A DNA stretch of 64,000 nucleotides from Asparagopsis taxiformis (lineage: Eukaryota > Rhodophyta > Florideophyceae > Bonnemaisoniales > Bonnemaisoniaceae), in the NCBI GenBank assembly GCA_030407315.1, contig JALQPE010002268.1, positions 1 to 64,000 of the forward strand. Reading direction: 5' to 3'. A program made the position numbers and the translations under genes. The notes beneath the pieces were generated by a model that saw only the letters and a list, made by a program, of their open reading frames with translations, did no database searches and was not told the DNA's origin. Shown here piece after piece: positions 1 through 11,966 of the stretch (its first letter is position 1; the number at the start of each line of letters is the position of its first letter).

Positions 1-565
1 CCGGTTTACCACTCAGGCTTGAAGCAATTTGGGCCGCTTGGATCGCAGGACTTGATCCAGCCCAACACATCGGCCATCCTCACAGACGAAATATGAGCGT
101 ACTTGTCCTTTCCTTTTTGGACCCAGTACTCGTCTCTGAGATCAACGGCGATCATCAGATACTCAACAAACATCATGCGCCTTTGCAGGCCTGCAATGTC
201 GTTGGATGTCGTCGCTCTCACACGGTCCAGCACAACAGCAGTACTGCTGTGGTGTCCGCCACGATAGACTCTTCTCGCATAGAATCGTAACGCCAGGAGG
301 AAAGACGCCCTTCTCCATTCCACGTACAATTGCCATGCAGCGGTGGCGCTCCATCCAATATCTCCAGAACGCCTTCTCGAAACCTGCCAGTCACGGGATG
401 AGCTGTGTCATAACCGCTGTTGCGAATGCTCTCCATGAGCGCTTCCACATGACTTGCATCAACATCGCGAATCGATACGAATTTGCTGACTTGATTGGGG
501 TCGATGAACACCCATCCGTCGTGCTTTTCACCGTGATTGTGGAACGTTCCTTCCATGGCGAACAA
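1..565 (-). pseudogene. ParB-like/methyltransferase protein, 5' remnant (cluster copy 1)
   Basis: This is the start of a gene read leftwards and cut by the window edge. In three successive frames it encodes a peptide parallel to the N-terminus of the ParB-methyltransferase gene at 61557. Shared blocks are an IDP start, a V-x-I-R-D/E-x-D segment, a GY...P-x-T-G-R block, LDGA followed by HRCMAI, and a later block ending in EYL...DLRD-x-YW. The ParB hallmark D-G-A-H-R is broken by one extra C between the GCG and CAC codons. A second shift lies near 240-290. The cysteine-rich ORFs of the other frames here are shadows. It lies head to head with the family A pseudogene, as in copy 2. The methyltransferase half lies outside the window, so only the ParB half is supported. 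Confidence 0.65.
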
Positions 566-1069
566 AGGTAGAGTTTTTAAGAAAGGGATAGTTGGTTGCT
601 GCTTGACCAGGGTGGCGCAAAGCAGAAGTTGGTTTTTTAAAACAAAGTGTCAGCGAGTGGTAGCACTTCGGTGGCTGTTTCCTTTCCACCCCTGTCCGAA
701 CCTTTACAAGATAACTACATCGACTGTTAGCTCAATAATCAATGTAATACTAAAGTAATACTCAAAATATTTTTCCATGCAATTTATTGGGCCCCGTAAC
801 ATCTCTAAGCGTATCTTTGTAGTCCAATCGTATGCATCCGACATTCACTTCTAGAACGATTATTCACATCAAATTTTATGCTGCAATCAGTTCATGGCAG
901 ACATCATCCACACTGACGTGTCAATTTTGTCAATTGTCCATTCTATTTCTACACCACCTAAACATCTCTTCTGGACCTTTCCAATCCTCCTAGTATATAC
1001 TACTCTTTAGCAGAAGGTAACGGTTAGGCTTTCACTAATACAACAATTCTATCCCATAGCTATCCCAAC
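566..1069. promoter_or_regulatory. Intergenic region between divergent cluster genes (copy 1)
   Basis: This AT-rich stretch separates the leftward ParB-methyltransferase remnant from the rightward family A pseudogene. A TATA-like run (TATATAC) sits near 993-1000, about 70 bases before the family A ATG. Copy 2 has the same head-to-head arrangement (60826-61556), so a shared bidirectional promoter is likely but inferred. No ORF in the gap is convincing. Confidence 0.35.
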
Positions 1070-2500
1070 ATGCTTCCTCTCGCTCCAAACGACGTTATAG
1101 AAGTTCAATGGGAACTTCGGCCGTTTGGGAGGAAACGAAAAATTGTGTGGTGGTCTGCAATCGTCAAGGAAATTACTCAGGTCAAGACCGAAACAGACCC
1201 ATTCCTCCATGCATTGCTCGAATACAAAGCTGAATATGGTTTCGACTCTACCTTTCTCAAGTCAAGATTTCAGATCGTAACGAGCTCGTCGACAAGGATT
1301 CCGGAAGGGTTCTCCCGTGGCGAAGTGGTGAGCTTCGCAGTATGGACTCACCTGCATCCCCAGCAGAGAGAGACCCGGACTACGGCATTGACCACACTCG
1401 CCACCGCCACCGCGGCATCCTTCAAGATTGCACTGCGGATCAAATGAAGAAGACCATAGCAGAAATGCTGGCAAGATTGGAAAAGCTGGAGTCAGCTGCC
1501 AAACATCCTCTTCCCCCTCCATTCGATTCCAACAGCTCCATGACCTCCTCTGCTCTGACTGTATGTAGCATTCTGTTTCAGAAGCTTGGTGTGTACACGG
1601 ACAAGCCCCTCTCCCTCCGGATGACAAAATCCGAGCACTCCAGGGAATGCGACAAACATCGCAAGAAGAAATCAGAGTACAGGCTGACTGCTCCCTTGCT
1701 CAATTCCGCACTATTGCCATTCAATGCAAGGCGAAACAGAATCGTGATGTTCTCTTCCTGCCGTCCTTTGAGGACATCACCTTTCCCTCTGGAAATGAGT
1801 CGGATCTTTCCATCATTTTCCCCACCTTTCAGGCACTATGTGACTCCATAGGTACCTCGCAACACGGGTTCCAGAAAATATTGGTGAAGAGCAGGGCGGA
1901 ACGCGATGGAGGCAGCTCATCGATTGTCCGAATTTTAGGAAATCTAGTCGACGTTGACTGCTCTCATGATGCTCCTTCTTCCGCATTTCTCGTCGGCTCA
2001 TCTGCTTACGTCCTGTCCAGCCCAGACCAACGTATGACAGTTCTTTGCAGAGACTCCTACGAGTTTGACCATGTCAACAATACATTTTTACATCCCCTAT
2101 GTCTTAGCCAACTATCACAGTCTAGCATCGTGGACTCTTTCCACCTACGTGATAAGGCTACTGTTACTTATGGAGCAACGTTTTCGTTACTGTGGAGACG
2201 TATTCAGCGCCGAGCTTGTTACAGCACTTTCCAGCCTCTATCAACCGCAGAGACGTTTGGTACTACATCTACGCTTACCTTGCTGTATTTTCAGTGGTAC
2301 TACTATATGCCAGGAGCTTGAAGACATTGGCTATGAGGCTATCTCTCGTCTTGGCTTCAATGCGGATTCAGACACTACCCACCCACCCCTCCTCCACCTG
2401 CCACCTGCAGTCCGGAGCAAAAATGATAAAGCACACCTATCCGTAGTTATCCTGTTCCTGGGTATTCCTTCTAGAGCTCCTGTGGCCATCAATTTCTAGT
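1070..2500 (+). pseudogene. Family A protein, frame-broken copy
   Basis: This is a degraded homologue of the intact 462-aa gene at 59437-60825. The first frame encodes V-I-E-V-x-W-x-L-R-x-x-G-R-K followed by a VWW block. Later blocks with clear counterparts are a C-x-x-LFQ-x-x-G...DKPLS...TKSE segment, an ADCSL-x-QF segment with a FLPS block, an IVRILG block, an AFLVGSS block and a CIFSG-x-TIC block. To follow the homologue the reader must change frame about four times (near 1340, 1650, 2210 and 2280). Each change moves the downstream frame one base back. The ATG at 1070 matches the intact copy's N-terminal region. Function is unknown; the N-terminus faintly resembles a Tudor/Agenet-type chromatin reader. 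Neighbours match copy 2. Confidence 0.7.
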
Positions 2501-2740
2501 AAAGACGGATACCCTCGCCCCTTCCTACTTCGACTATCCACTACCTGTCTCTGCGCTGTTCCTTCGACTTGACACTATCGTCTGACTGGTTTCCTGATGT
2601 CTCGCACCTATCTACTTCCATCTATTACAAAATTCACCTCAACAGAAATTTTATTTCTTCATTCTTCGTCTACTACACCGAAACTGGTTTCATCCGATAC
2701 TACTCCCCTTCATTCTCGATTTCATCATCGACGAATACCT

Positions 2741-4278
2741 TCACATATTCTGCATCTCCTCCGTCCTCTTCCATAGACCTGAAGCTCTCCTCCAGCACTG
2801 ATTCCCCCCATCGTCTACGTTCAGTTCTTCATATCTATCACGCGATATAGTCAAAACCTCCTCATTCATGAACCGACTACTCACCCGCTCCCCGGGAAGA
2901 AGCAGTTTCACTGCTTCATTGATTTCCCGGATTTGCGCTCCTTCCACCTCTGTTCCACTTTGAAATTTCAAAATCGTTCGGAACCCGTATGCAAGTATGT
3001 AGATGAATTGCAAGGAGTATTCTGAACGTCGCAGGAACATGTTCTTATCAGAACATTGCGTGTAGGCGACTGCAAAGTTCAGTGCAACCTCTACTAAATT
3101 GATCCTCCTAGTCAAAAACCTCTTGTCCGGTTCTCCAATTATTTGAACTTCGTACTCGACTTTGAATAGCATTTCTTTTCGCACTGCAATGAAGTCGCGA
3201 AGAATCTTCATATCTTGTCATCCATTGCTGCACGCTCCGCTGCATTCATTTTCCTCTGCGCCGAGTACAGACTTGGAACTGACTCAATGTCCAGCCCACC
3301 GTCGTGCAAATGATGCTCCATTCGGACTGAACCTTGAAACCCACTGTATAGAACGAATCCAAGATCTCGGATGAACCGGTTTCGCACATGATCTCTGGAC
3401 TTGTTCATAAACCCGGTCACTGCTGTGAGTGCCGATTTCGTCACAGTGATGCCTACCTCCTTTCTGTGCAACGGCCCATTGTCTCCAACCTTTCTTCGCT
3501 TCTGCTTTCGAGCGGCCCCATCACTTCCCTCGGACGTCCCATGCATTCCATCCATGCGAGCAGAGTCCGTTCCGCGAATTGTCTCCTCAATGGTCCCGGT
3601 AGTCACATACCCCCGCGCCCTCCACCGTTCGATACCTTCCGACGTTCCATTGGAGCTGGAACGGTCTCCTCCCTCTCTGAAAGAATTGTTTTGACACGTA
3701 TTCTTGATTAAAGAGGTCACAACTTGGCAGCGCAATTCAATGTGGTTCCGGCCGGCAAGCGTCCTATTGAACACATCCTTTCGCTCATTGCTCTGCCTGG
3801 CGAACATCAGCGTATTGATTAGCTGGCATCCGTTGAAATGCCTATCCCTCTTATCCACCATTGCCTTCGTGTACGTTGGAACAACAGCACACAGCACAGC
3901 ACACACCATTTCGAACGTGAACGATTTCTCCGCATCCTGCGCAATGCGGAGACGTTCCCTGTCCTTCTCGGAGGCGATCTTCTTCGGATGTCCTTGTCCC
4001 TGGCTCAGAAGCCCATCGACGATGCTCTTGACCTCCTGCATATCGGTGTTTAGCATGGAGACAGTCTTGGCGACATTTCCGAGAGTCTCGCGTAATTGAA
4101 TGGTGCTCTTCTCGACGGCATCCATTTTATCACTCAGGGCTTTCAACTCTGCAGTGATGTTCGAAAAGCCCTCACGCGTTATTTCGGAAAATGCGGCGAT
4201 GCTTACGGAGGTTTCGGGATTCATCTTGACCTTGCAATTGGAGTTTGCTAAAAGGAGAATTGCTTTGAAGGATGTCAC
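2741..4278 (-). pseudogene. Family B coiled-coil protein (copy 1), one frameshift
   Basis: Two abutting ORFs (4278-3208 and 3211-2741) make one protein parallel to 57307-58829. The first ORF has an N-terminal coiled coil (roughly residues 40-90) and a conserved KDR-x-RLRI-x-x-x-AE segment. Next come an MFA-x-QSN block, a basic KQKRRK stretch that could be a nuclear localisation signal, and an NKSR-x-x-VR-x-RF block. The second ORF continues with a RKEML...YEV block, a RRIN-x-x-EVALN block and an FLRRS block. ORF 1 ends in TGA overlapping the ATG of ORF 2. Against copy 2 the junction lacks one base. The first ATG (4278) is upstream of a better candidate at the MNPET residues. No known domain is recognised. 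Family B genes lie near a methyltransferase gene in all three places seen here. Confidence 0.7.
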
Positions 4279-4654
4279 GCTTAGTACAGCAGTGTTGTAG
4301 CAAATATCATTTCAGTGGATGCATCCATCCTGGTCTACTCTACATAATAATAATGCTTCCCAGTGCTCCGTAACGGGTTATTTTTCATAATTTAGTGGTG
4401 GATGGTGCGTATTCTTTCCTTTGCCACCACCCACGTCCTGTGCATACCACACCTCGCTACCAGACTGACGTCTCCTACTAGACACTTTCAATGCAAAGAT
4501 AGATAGGTATAATTTGAAATGCTAAACTCAACATATTATAGCTACTATGTACATTCTCTCCTTACGGTGAGACAAACCAGATATGTTCTGTTCTCCCAAT
4601 CTCCTTTCTCCAACGTCCTATTCAGCATCTAGCTTCCCCGCACCCAACTATCTG
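4279..4654. other. Intergenic, no gene seen
   Basis: This is AT-rich sequence between the family B gene and the palindromic array. I see no convincing coding or structured element in it. Confidence 0.4.
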
Positions 4655-5125
4655 TAAAGCACCATCACAATTAATATAGTCGTATACCACACACCATTCC
4701 AATATTTACCTTCACACCAACACTATGCTCCATTTATTTCCTCTAAGTCCACTCCACCAGACAGTGTTGTCAAACAATGCACGGTACTACCCGCAGACAA
4801 TACAATTTGCTATCTACACTACTGTCTACAGATTTCCCCAGACAGTGCAGTAATACAGTACAATGTATTGTCTCAGACAGTAAAATGTACTGTCTGCACA
4901 TACTGTCTGGCGGCAACACTTCCGGACAGTAAAATTTACTGTTCTGGACAGTAAATTTTACTGTTTTTGGTACTGTCCAGATTTCGTGCCAGTTTACTGC
5001 TGCAGCAGTATTCTGAAATTTCCAGACAGTAAATTTTACTGTCTCCGCGCACTGTCTTGGCCAGACAGTAATTTTACTGTCTCAGACAGTAAATTTACTG
5101 TCTTTTTCATTCTCAACACCGTAGT
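4655..5125. repeat. Palindromic ACAGTA array, copy 1a
   Basis: About 470 bp contains many short inverted units built on CAGACAGTAAA and its complement TTTACTGTCTG, often paired as ACAGTAAATTTTACTGT. Spacing is irregular. A near-identical copy lies at 8477-8951, and a related array at 56636-56990 uses GGCAGTA instead of GACAGTA. The clustering looks iteron-like, as for a DNA-binding protein that recognises dyads. The array lies upstream of the family B gene in both clusters. Subterminal transposase-binding repeats are an alternative. Confidence 0.8.
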
Positions 5126-5519
5126 GTAATTGTTGTGGCACACTGATAGCAAGCCGGCTAAGTGGTTGAGGAGAACAGAAGGATGCAGCAGAGTGGAGGT
5201 TATTGAAATTTTCAAGTGTTGCCAACTGCGCTGGACAACTGCAACGGAGCCTCTGTTTCGGACGATAGGGTTACTTGGGTGCAAGTGAACGAACTGGGTG
5301 TGGTTAATCTGTCAATGCATAAAATCAACTTTTCGCGGTTGCTGCTTCCTCAAGCACTGTACCGGAGACCATAAGTTGTCAACTAGACCCACTTAGAAGG
5401 CTTGTACATTGTTTCTTTACCTGCAATAAGAAATGTTTATAATAGTGCACAAGGAGAGAAAATTGCATTTTAGAGCGAAGCAAGTTGGTAGCGAGCAAAT
5501 GCCGGTCGATGTGTTTTAG

Positions 5520-6796
5520 TTACCATATGGTTAAATGGGGTAACTGAGCGACCAGCAAGTTAGGGCCGTCTCCTATTGCAAACAAGATGTGTGGCCCACA
5601 GGCAAAGAAATTAACAAGAGTCTCTGTGGAAGCGTGCATATCTACATACGGCTCAACGAGTTGTTGCAGGTTAATGCTCGAGATAGATAGGTCATCATCG
5701 CACAGAAACATCACATCCCCATTCTCAGCAAGAAATACACAGCATGGCGGTTCTCGGTGCGAAAGTACAGTCAAAGAAGATACAGTTGATGTCGTAGGGT
5801 TGAACAGTGGCTTGGTTTCAACAACTCTACCCGATGTGTAGCGAATATATACAACATGCAGACTATTTGCGAGAGGAGCGCGATTAGGAATAGGCACTCA
5901 CGCTCGGTGATGGGTCTCCAACAGTTTGCACGAATAGGACTGCTGTGCGGAGCTCTCGAGAAACGTGACGGCCAGAGGTTTGAATTTGGATAATGGAACA
6001 TGAAATGCAATCCTTGTGTCTTCAATAAAGAATACCTCGCTGTCGGCCAGTAGTGCAAGGACAAGAGTACCGGAAGGAGTAATTGGAATGACGTGCATCG
6101 AGAGCGATGAGGATCTATTTGTGATGGTGATATCTAGAGATTTAGTTTGAAGGATTGCATTGTAACCTGATTGAAAGGTATCGATTGTTAAGGTATCAGC
6201 GCCGGCGTGAACTGCGAGAGAATATTGGGCATGGTTATATGTCAGAAATGGTTGGGAAGAGGCTTTCTGTGGGATGGTTAATGCCAGAGTGTGATAAGCA
6301 TGGCGGAGATGTGGCGGTAAGTTGAGGCGACCGGAATTGTGGATGGATCGTATTCTGGAGCCGCTTTGGATTGTAGAGAAGTGGGAGGCGAGATGAAAGC
6401 GAGAGTTCTTCCTGGACAGTTGCGCGGAAATGAAAGCGTCGACGGTAGTACAATTCACATGAGAAGCGCTGCCGTGCGAGGATTGGGCAGAACGAGAGCG
6501 GATTGATGGTACAACGATGGTGAGTCCTAAATTATGATGGCTAGAGCTGAATCGTCTGGTGTTACGGCTATAGCAGCAATATCAAAGTCTTCTGGTGCGG
6601 GCCATTGCGAAATGAATTTGACCTGAGCTGGTGGAGTTGTTGGGGATTGCGGAGTGGTTACCGTGAGCAGCGAAGTAGTTGCAAAGGACAGGATAGTATC
6701 ACCAGTGACTGCGTATCGAACAGGACATGATTGCAAGGGAGATGAGGGATAGGGAGGTGGTTTTACCACGATTGGCGGAGACGATATCCCTTGCAT
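5520..6796 (-). CDS. Host-like protein, possibly beta-propeller, interrupted
   Basis: Three leftward ORF segments (6796-6527, 6458-5898, 5897-5520) read as one protein. Segments such as VTPDDSALAI, LLADSEVFFIEDT and VFLAENGDVMFLCDDD alternate beta-rich and acidic turns, as in WD40 or nucleoporin-type propellers. This is a weak inference. Between segments two and three the frame is kept across a TGA. A GTGAGT donor, a CCTAAT branch-like sequence and an AAATAG acceptor frame a 39-nt insert at 5863-5901 whose removal joins the segments in frame. Between segments one and two the frame steps back one base near 6530. The start at 6796 is tentative, and an exon may lie upstream to about 6999. It diverges from the gene at 7218. 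Confidence 0.4.
5863..5901 (-). other. Candidate 39-nt GT-AG mini-intron
   Basis: On the minus strand the insert begins GTGAGT, contains CCTAAT, and ends AAATAG. It includes the only stop codon between two ORF segments of the propeller-like gene. It is a multiple of three, so removing it keeps the frame. It is unusually short for an intron, so a plain nonsense mutation is also possible. Confidence 0.3.
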
Positions 6797-7217
6797 GTGA
6801 AGCCGAGTGAACGATAGTGCGCTTGGACTGAGGCGCCTGCAACGTGCTCGGAAATTTTATAAATTTGATGATGGAAGGGACAGACTGCCCTTCGTCTTCT
6901 GTGCGCTGATCTCATTGTACTTTGCTGATCTGCAATTCGTGCAGATGATGCACCGTGGACAACCTCGGTCGTGTTGAACGTCTTTCCGATCGTGAACAAC
7001 CGACCACGTCGCGGTCATGCCGCCATCCTCCCAACGCCCAATTCGCTTTTCCTTAACTTTCCAAACCATGCAACGACGAACGATCCCGTTTGCCTTCCAG
7101 TCCTCCTCACTGCCATCGATTCGTCGAATCGGTTCCCAGCCGCTCACCTCCAACTTCTGCCGTCCCATCGTCCACTCTCACCCCGTGCAGTACCATGTCA
7201 TTTTCACGCCGACGACC

Positions 7218-8166
7218 ATGTCTGCCTTTCGGCTCACTCCGCGTCCCAACTCAGACAACGAGCAGCATGTTGCAACAGCGCGTGCAGTAACTCCGATGCG
7301 CCGTCGCGGTGCTGCTCCCGAGCAAAATCGCTTCTCTGAGGAGCAGCCATTGCCTTCTCAGCGCCGCTCCGATCTAATGGCACAAAGCAAGTTGGCTTCT
7401 GGGCGCTCATTCCTTACATGGCAGCCACAGCAGTTGTCATGGCTTCGATGTAGGTAGCCAAGAAACGCTTTGTTGCCCGTCAGCAGCAGCTCGTGGCTGA
7501 ATATGGTCAGCTTGTTGTGCTTTATGGTACCACGCCTGATTATATGCGTGGGAGGTCACCTCTGAGTACAAACGCAAACTTGGTCCAGGTATCTTGCGCG
7601 GTGCCTTGTTTTCCAGCTACTTGAGCAATCTCGTCACTGAGAAGACAATTGTACCATCTGCAATTCAAGATGTGGCTGTTATCAAAGCCCTGCTTAAAAT
7701 TGGCAACGATAAGGCTGTGAATGTTTTCAACAATCTTGCCCCGACGATGCAAGACGCGCCAAGTTTGCTCGGAAAACTACTCTTCCTTGCAGAGCGCGTG
7801 CTGCCCCCAGAGCAAGTGCAGCGCCTGTCGCTCGTCCCGCTCTTTCCGTACAGCGAGAGTACAGAGCGAGATCTGCAGCGCAACATGCTCGAGCGATGCT
7901 ATCGGGAATACGTGAATCAACAGATCGAGGAAAATGAAATCCAAGAGGCGCCGATGACAGCTGCTGCCAATTTACGAATGGATGCATCAGATGCAAAGGT
8001 ATTGTTCGATGGTATCATCCTCTCGAGACAGCGCAAACATGATGAGGAAGCAGCGGCCTTGGCTGCCGCTGAAGCCGAAGAGTCTACAAAGCCGCAAGTG
8101 GCTGAACTTGATTATCCTGCTAGATCTGGAGAACCGGCTGTTCGTGCCGCATCTGTGTGGGGTTGA
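7218..8166 (+). CDS. Host-like membrane-anchored protein, interrupted
   Basis: The chosen ATG (context GACCATGT) opens an Arg/Pro/Ser-rich N-terminus, possibly a transit peptide. To continue, the frame steps back one base near 7390 into a hydrophobic segment (GFWALIPYMAATAVVMASM) that would span a membrane. A TAG follows at 7451-7453, then a VAKKRFV block. Near 7550 the frame steps back again into an EYKRKLGPG block and an open frame to the TGA at 8166. The C-terminal part is helical with an acidic, Ala/Glu-rich tail. Basic helical repeats next to a membrane segment loosely recall the plastid inner-envelope protein Tic110, but I would not name it on this evidence. It has no cluster-2 counterpart and lies between two direct repeats. 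Confidence 0.4.
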
Positions 8167-8476
8167 GCGGCTAAAGCGGCGCAGTGTAGTACTTCCTCAT
8201 AGCAGTTATTGTCTTTATTCTCATTGAAAACTTTACTATTAACAGAACTACTAAATCGACTTAACTAAATCTCAAACTCGAACTGTCACTGTCACTGTCG
8301 CTGTTACGTGGCAGTACTACCAACGTGCCTCAGAAGTGATTCATTCCAAGTCTTACAAAGATGATCCTATTTTGCTTATGTATGACATAAACCATCATAC
8401 CCATCCGAAGGCGGTCGATCCGCTCTCCTGTAGAACTTATCTTCCCTCTTACTAACTTTGCTACCTACAAATATCT
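8167..8476. other. Intergenic, short simple repeat only
   Basis: This is the 3' flank of the host-like gene. It holds a short CTGTCA simple repeat near 8284-8302 and no other structure that I see. Confidence 0.35.
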
Positions 8477-8951
8477 GAAAAGCTCCATCAAAATCAATAT
8501 AGTCGTGAACCACAAACCATTCCAATATTTACCTTCAAATCAACACTATGCTCCATATTTTCTCTCAAGTCCACTCCACCAGACAGTGTTGTCAACCAAT
8601 GCACGGTACTACCCGCAGACAATACAATTTGCTATCTACACTACTGTCTACAGATTTCCCCAGACAGTGCAGTATTCCAATACAATGCATTGCCTCAGAC
8701 AGTAAAATGTACTGTATGCACATACTGTCTGGCGGCAACACTTCCGGACAGTAAAATTTACTGTTCTGGACAGTAAATTTTACTGTTTTTGGTACTGTCC
8801 AGATTTCGTGCCAGTTTACTGCTGCAGCAGTATTCTGAAATTTCCAGACAGTAAATTTTACTGTCTCCGCGCACTGTCTTGGCCAGACAGTAATTTTTAC
8901 TGTCTCAGACAGTAAATTTACTGTCTGTTTTCATTCTCAACACCGTAGTGT
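8477..8951. repeat. Palindromic ACAGTA array, copy 1b
   Basis: This is a second copy of the 4655-5125 array in the same orientation, with only scattered differences over about 470 bp. Both end in the same TTCATTCTCAACACCGTAGTG segment. The two copies bracket the host-like genes at 5.5-8.2 kb. Confidence 0.85.
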
Positions 8952-9798
8952 TTGTTAGATGGATTCACAGTTGGGTTCACGCAGGATGCAGCTAGCTCAG
9001 GATGCTCCTCATTCATTACTTCGTCTATCGCTTTGATTACGGAATGATCCAGTCGTACAGCTGTAGCAGCTGTTTTGTTTGATAGTGCTTTCTTTTGCGT
9101 GAGATGCACCGTCGTAAGCGGCAGAAACCTCAGCGCTAGTTACTTTTTGAACCTCTATGGACTTAATGCGATCATATTCTTCTCGCAGTCCTGATACACA
9201 TGTCAAAGAAAGTTGGTTCAATGTAGAATGAATCGCAATGTTTTGCATTCTGTACCCGTGCGAGTTGTTTCAGAGTCTGCAAAGAGAAACCCCCTCGCAG
9301 CATTGTTACAGGCCACTGGAATCCTTCCCATCGTCTAGAGTCCTCTTTCATCATCTCCGTGATTGCACAGTATCGATGCATTCCGTCGATTACACCATAC
9401 CACCTGTCTTTGGAATCGACTTTTTCCTTTACCTCATCAGTACTGAGTCCAATACTTCTAAAATGTGATGCGATGTAGTGGCGATGTGCATCTGTCAGAG
9501 GCATCACTATTGCCAAGTCTGATCCTGAGATGAACCCAGTTGTGTGAAATAAATGCTTCAGACGATTGATACCAGAACGGGAAAGTCTTCGGATGTTAGT
9601 CATCGGAACACAACACAATGGATCAACCGAAGTATTGATCGATCCATCGATGACTTCTGCAAACCTGGTCTGCGATGACGACATTGATACATCGGGAGTA
9701 GATGTAGAATTAATTCTTGAGTGATCGGCTTTTGAACCTTCCGAATTGGTTCTCGAACTCCGTAAACCGCGGCTTGATCTTCGTACGTATCGATCCAT
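8918..9798 (-). pseudogene. ParB-like protein remnant (gene C position, copy 1)
   Basis: The first ORF (9798-9172) encodes a Ser-rich N-terminus followed by a ParB/sulfiredoxin-type motif, WYGVIDGMHRYCAI. The spacing resembles the D-G-x-H-R-x-x-A motif of the other ParB-like proteins here. After the stop, other frames carry plausible continuation (an EEYDRIKSIEVQKV block, then a VIKAIDEVMNEE block down to about 8918), so the gene is frame-broken. It ends inside the palindromic array. Its position and strand match the gene at 54730-56561 in the inverted cluster 2, although the two are not closely similar. No effector domain is visible. Confidence 0.6.
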
Positions 9799-11966
9799 AC
9801 GAGAATGGATTCAAGGGCTCAGGAAGATGTTCTCAGAGACGGATAGAAGTAATTTAGAGTCTCATATGAAACCAACAAGCGCCCTCTCGTTGGTAGCAAG
9901 AAAACCCTGGTTGTAACACTGTAGCCTGTTAGACTCTTGCGCGAAAGTTTCAAGCGTTTTCGATTGAAACTATGATGGAATGTGATATTGAAACATTTAG
10001 ACCATGAAGGTCACGTATACGGCACGAGAGACGCGTAAACAGCACACCAGGTAATTGATCGCGATCGGTATAGCTAGATCGGTTGGTACTTCTGGGCTCA
10101 GTCAATCGTAATTTGATGCAGTCTACAGAAATTCGATATGGTGATGAATGACATCTATATGAGATGGACATTGAAACACGTCCAGAGTGGAAGCCGTATC
10201 GCAAAGCCCTACTCGTACACGTGCCACTTGGATGGATCATGACAAAAAGTAAGTGATCATATCGTTCATATAATGCTTTGTTTTGATCAGGGCTCTGAAA
10301 CTCCCAACGAGACAGCTCTTAGCACCCAGGTGTATTCTAGCCGACCGCAATTAGCTAGCTGTAGAGGAAAGTGGAGTGTTGTCATGGATGTGTAACAGTC
10401 ATTTCCACATTTCTCGATCTATTTTCTCTGCGTTTCACCTCATGAAAAGCTGCAGATTGCCATGATCCACGGATAATTTCGAGTGACTGAAACAGTACTC
10501 TATAGAGTTTTGTATAGCTGTACACAATGAGGAATCTCTTTTGGCTGATCATACTATCACACAAAATTACACCTGTACAAAAAATTCCTAGCCGCCGCCG
10601 CCGCCGGTAACGTGCGAAATTGTCCTTGAGCCAGATTTGACCTATCTCACAACAATGTCAACTGGCATCTTATGCGATTCATGATTCCGTTTAATTGACA
10701 GGAGAAAATAAACTACAATAATGTCCCAGCTTTTCTGGCCTAATATTTGAAGCTTTGTGAGTATCTTTTCGTGCCACAATCGCCCGCTTCTATATGTAAA
10801 CGTTTGATGTAAGTGTGAATATATCATACTATCCCTCCTTGAAGTGCAATGGATCCACTGCAAATCTGAGCTCTATGACGAAAGAATTCATTTCAGCAGC
10901 ACAGAATAGAACTGACACTTCATGGGGATAAGGATCCTTGACCAGAGTGGATTGACTACATAAATGTTTGAAACAAGACAAGTGTCCTCGGATTTATGGC
11001 TTTCTCGCGGATTATCTTTCCTTCAGGAAACAGGTATAGGGTGAGTGCAGATTTCTCGAATGCATGTATTCCGCTCATAAGGAAATATCGTCGGTGAACA
11101 AGGTACGCGTGGAAAGCATATCTGGCTATGCAGGTTTGTTCAAATGTGGATGAATTCGCTCATGTGACGAAGGAATTTCTCTTTCTACGTATGTGGCTTT
11201 ACTTCAATTAAATTTATTCCCTTTTTCTATGCTGGTTGTATCAGAGAAAAGTGAGAAGTTCCTCTTTGTAGGATCTATATTCGAATATCAGTATCTACCA
11301 ATACGAGTACTTGGTTTGACACGGTGATCTCCCCAAAAAATAAATTATTTTTCTGTAATCGCCAGAGAAGTATAAAGATCGCCCAGGGCCACCAAAATTA
11401 GAATCTCATAGACACGTCAGTCTATTATATCCAAATGTTTTCCTAAAATAGTTCCTCTCATGAAGAATACAGCTTTTCGATGTTTGGCCTTCACTTTCAT
11501 ACGATACAGGCCCGGGCTATTCGCAATATGAATATTGAAGAATAGGTGCAGTAGTCCCGACAAGCCCTTAAGGTTCTTGCAGTTTATGGAATATTTCTGT
11601 ACTTAACAGATGTCTTTGAAAGTATTTCGTTACGTGCCAATTGTCTATCGTCACCAGTTGGTCACTGAAGGCCATGATTTTCATCACACAACGTGTGAGA
11701 AGCGTGGAGAGCGGGAGAATTAACGGATAGAAATTACATCTATGATCCAAATTCCAATGAAACATGAAGACGGTTGACAAGTTGCCAAGAGTCAATCTCG
11801 ATTGATGGATGTCCTTTCTGCGCCACCCTGTCGATAATATCGTGAAGTCCTTTCCACAGCCTAACTGGAATGAGTAATTCAGTGAGCCTGCTAGTGACAT
11901 CAACTTCTGATCTTTTCAATGCAGCTCTTCAAAAGCTGTAGCCATTCCTTTGGTACTTTCGCGTAG
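9799..11966. other. 2.2-kb stretch without a recognised gene
   Basis: This is AT-rich. Short ORFs on both strands look like chance frames. It contains a (GCC)n microsatellite near 10591-10605. It may include the left end of the element carrying the DUF7869-like gene, but I could not define a terminus. Confidence 0.4.

Noticed and set aside
6857..7457. Overlapping opposite-strand ORFs at the divergent promoter
   Set aside because: They overlap both gene starts on opposite strands, are Arg/Ser-rich, and have no continuation.
4655..8951. CRISPR-like array from the regular ACAGTA palindromes
   Set aside because: Spacing is irregular, spacers are not unique sequences of constant length, the host is a eukaryote, and the units are dyads in both orientations.
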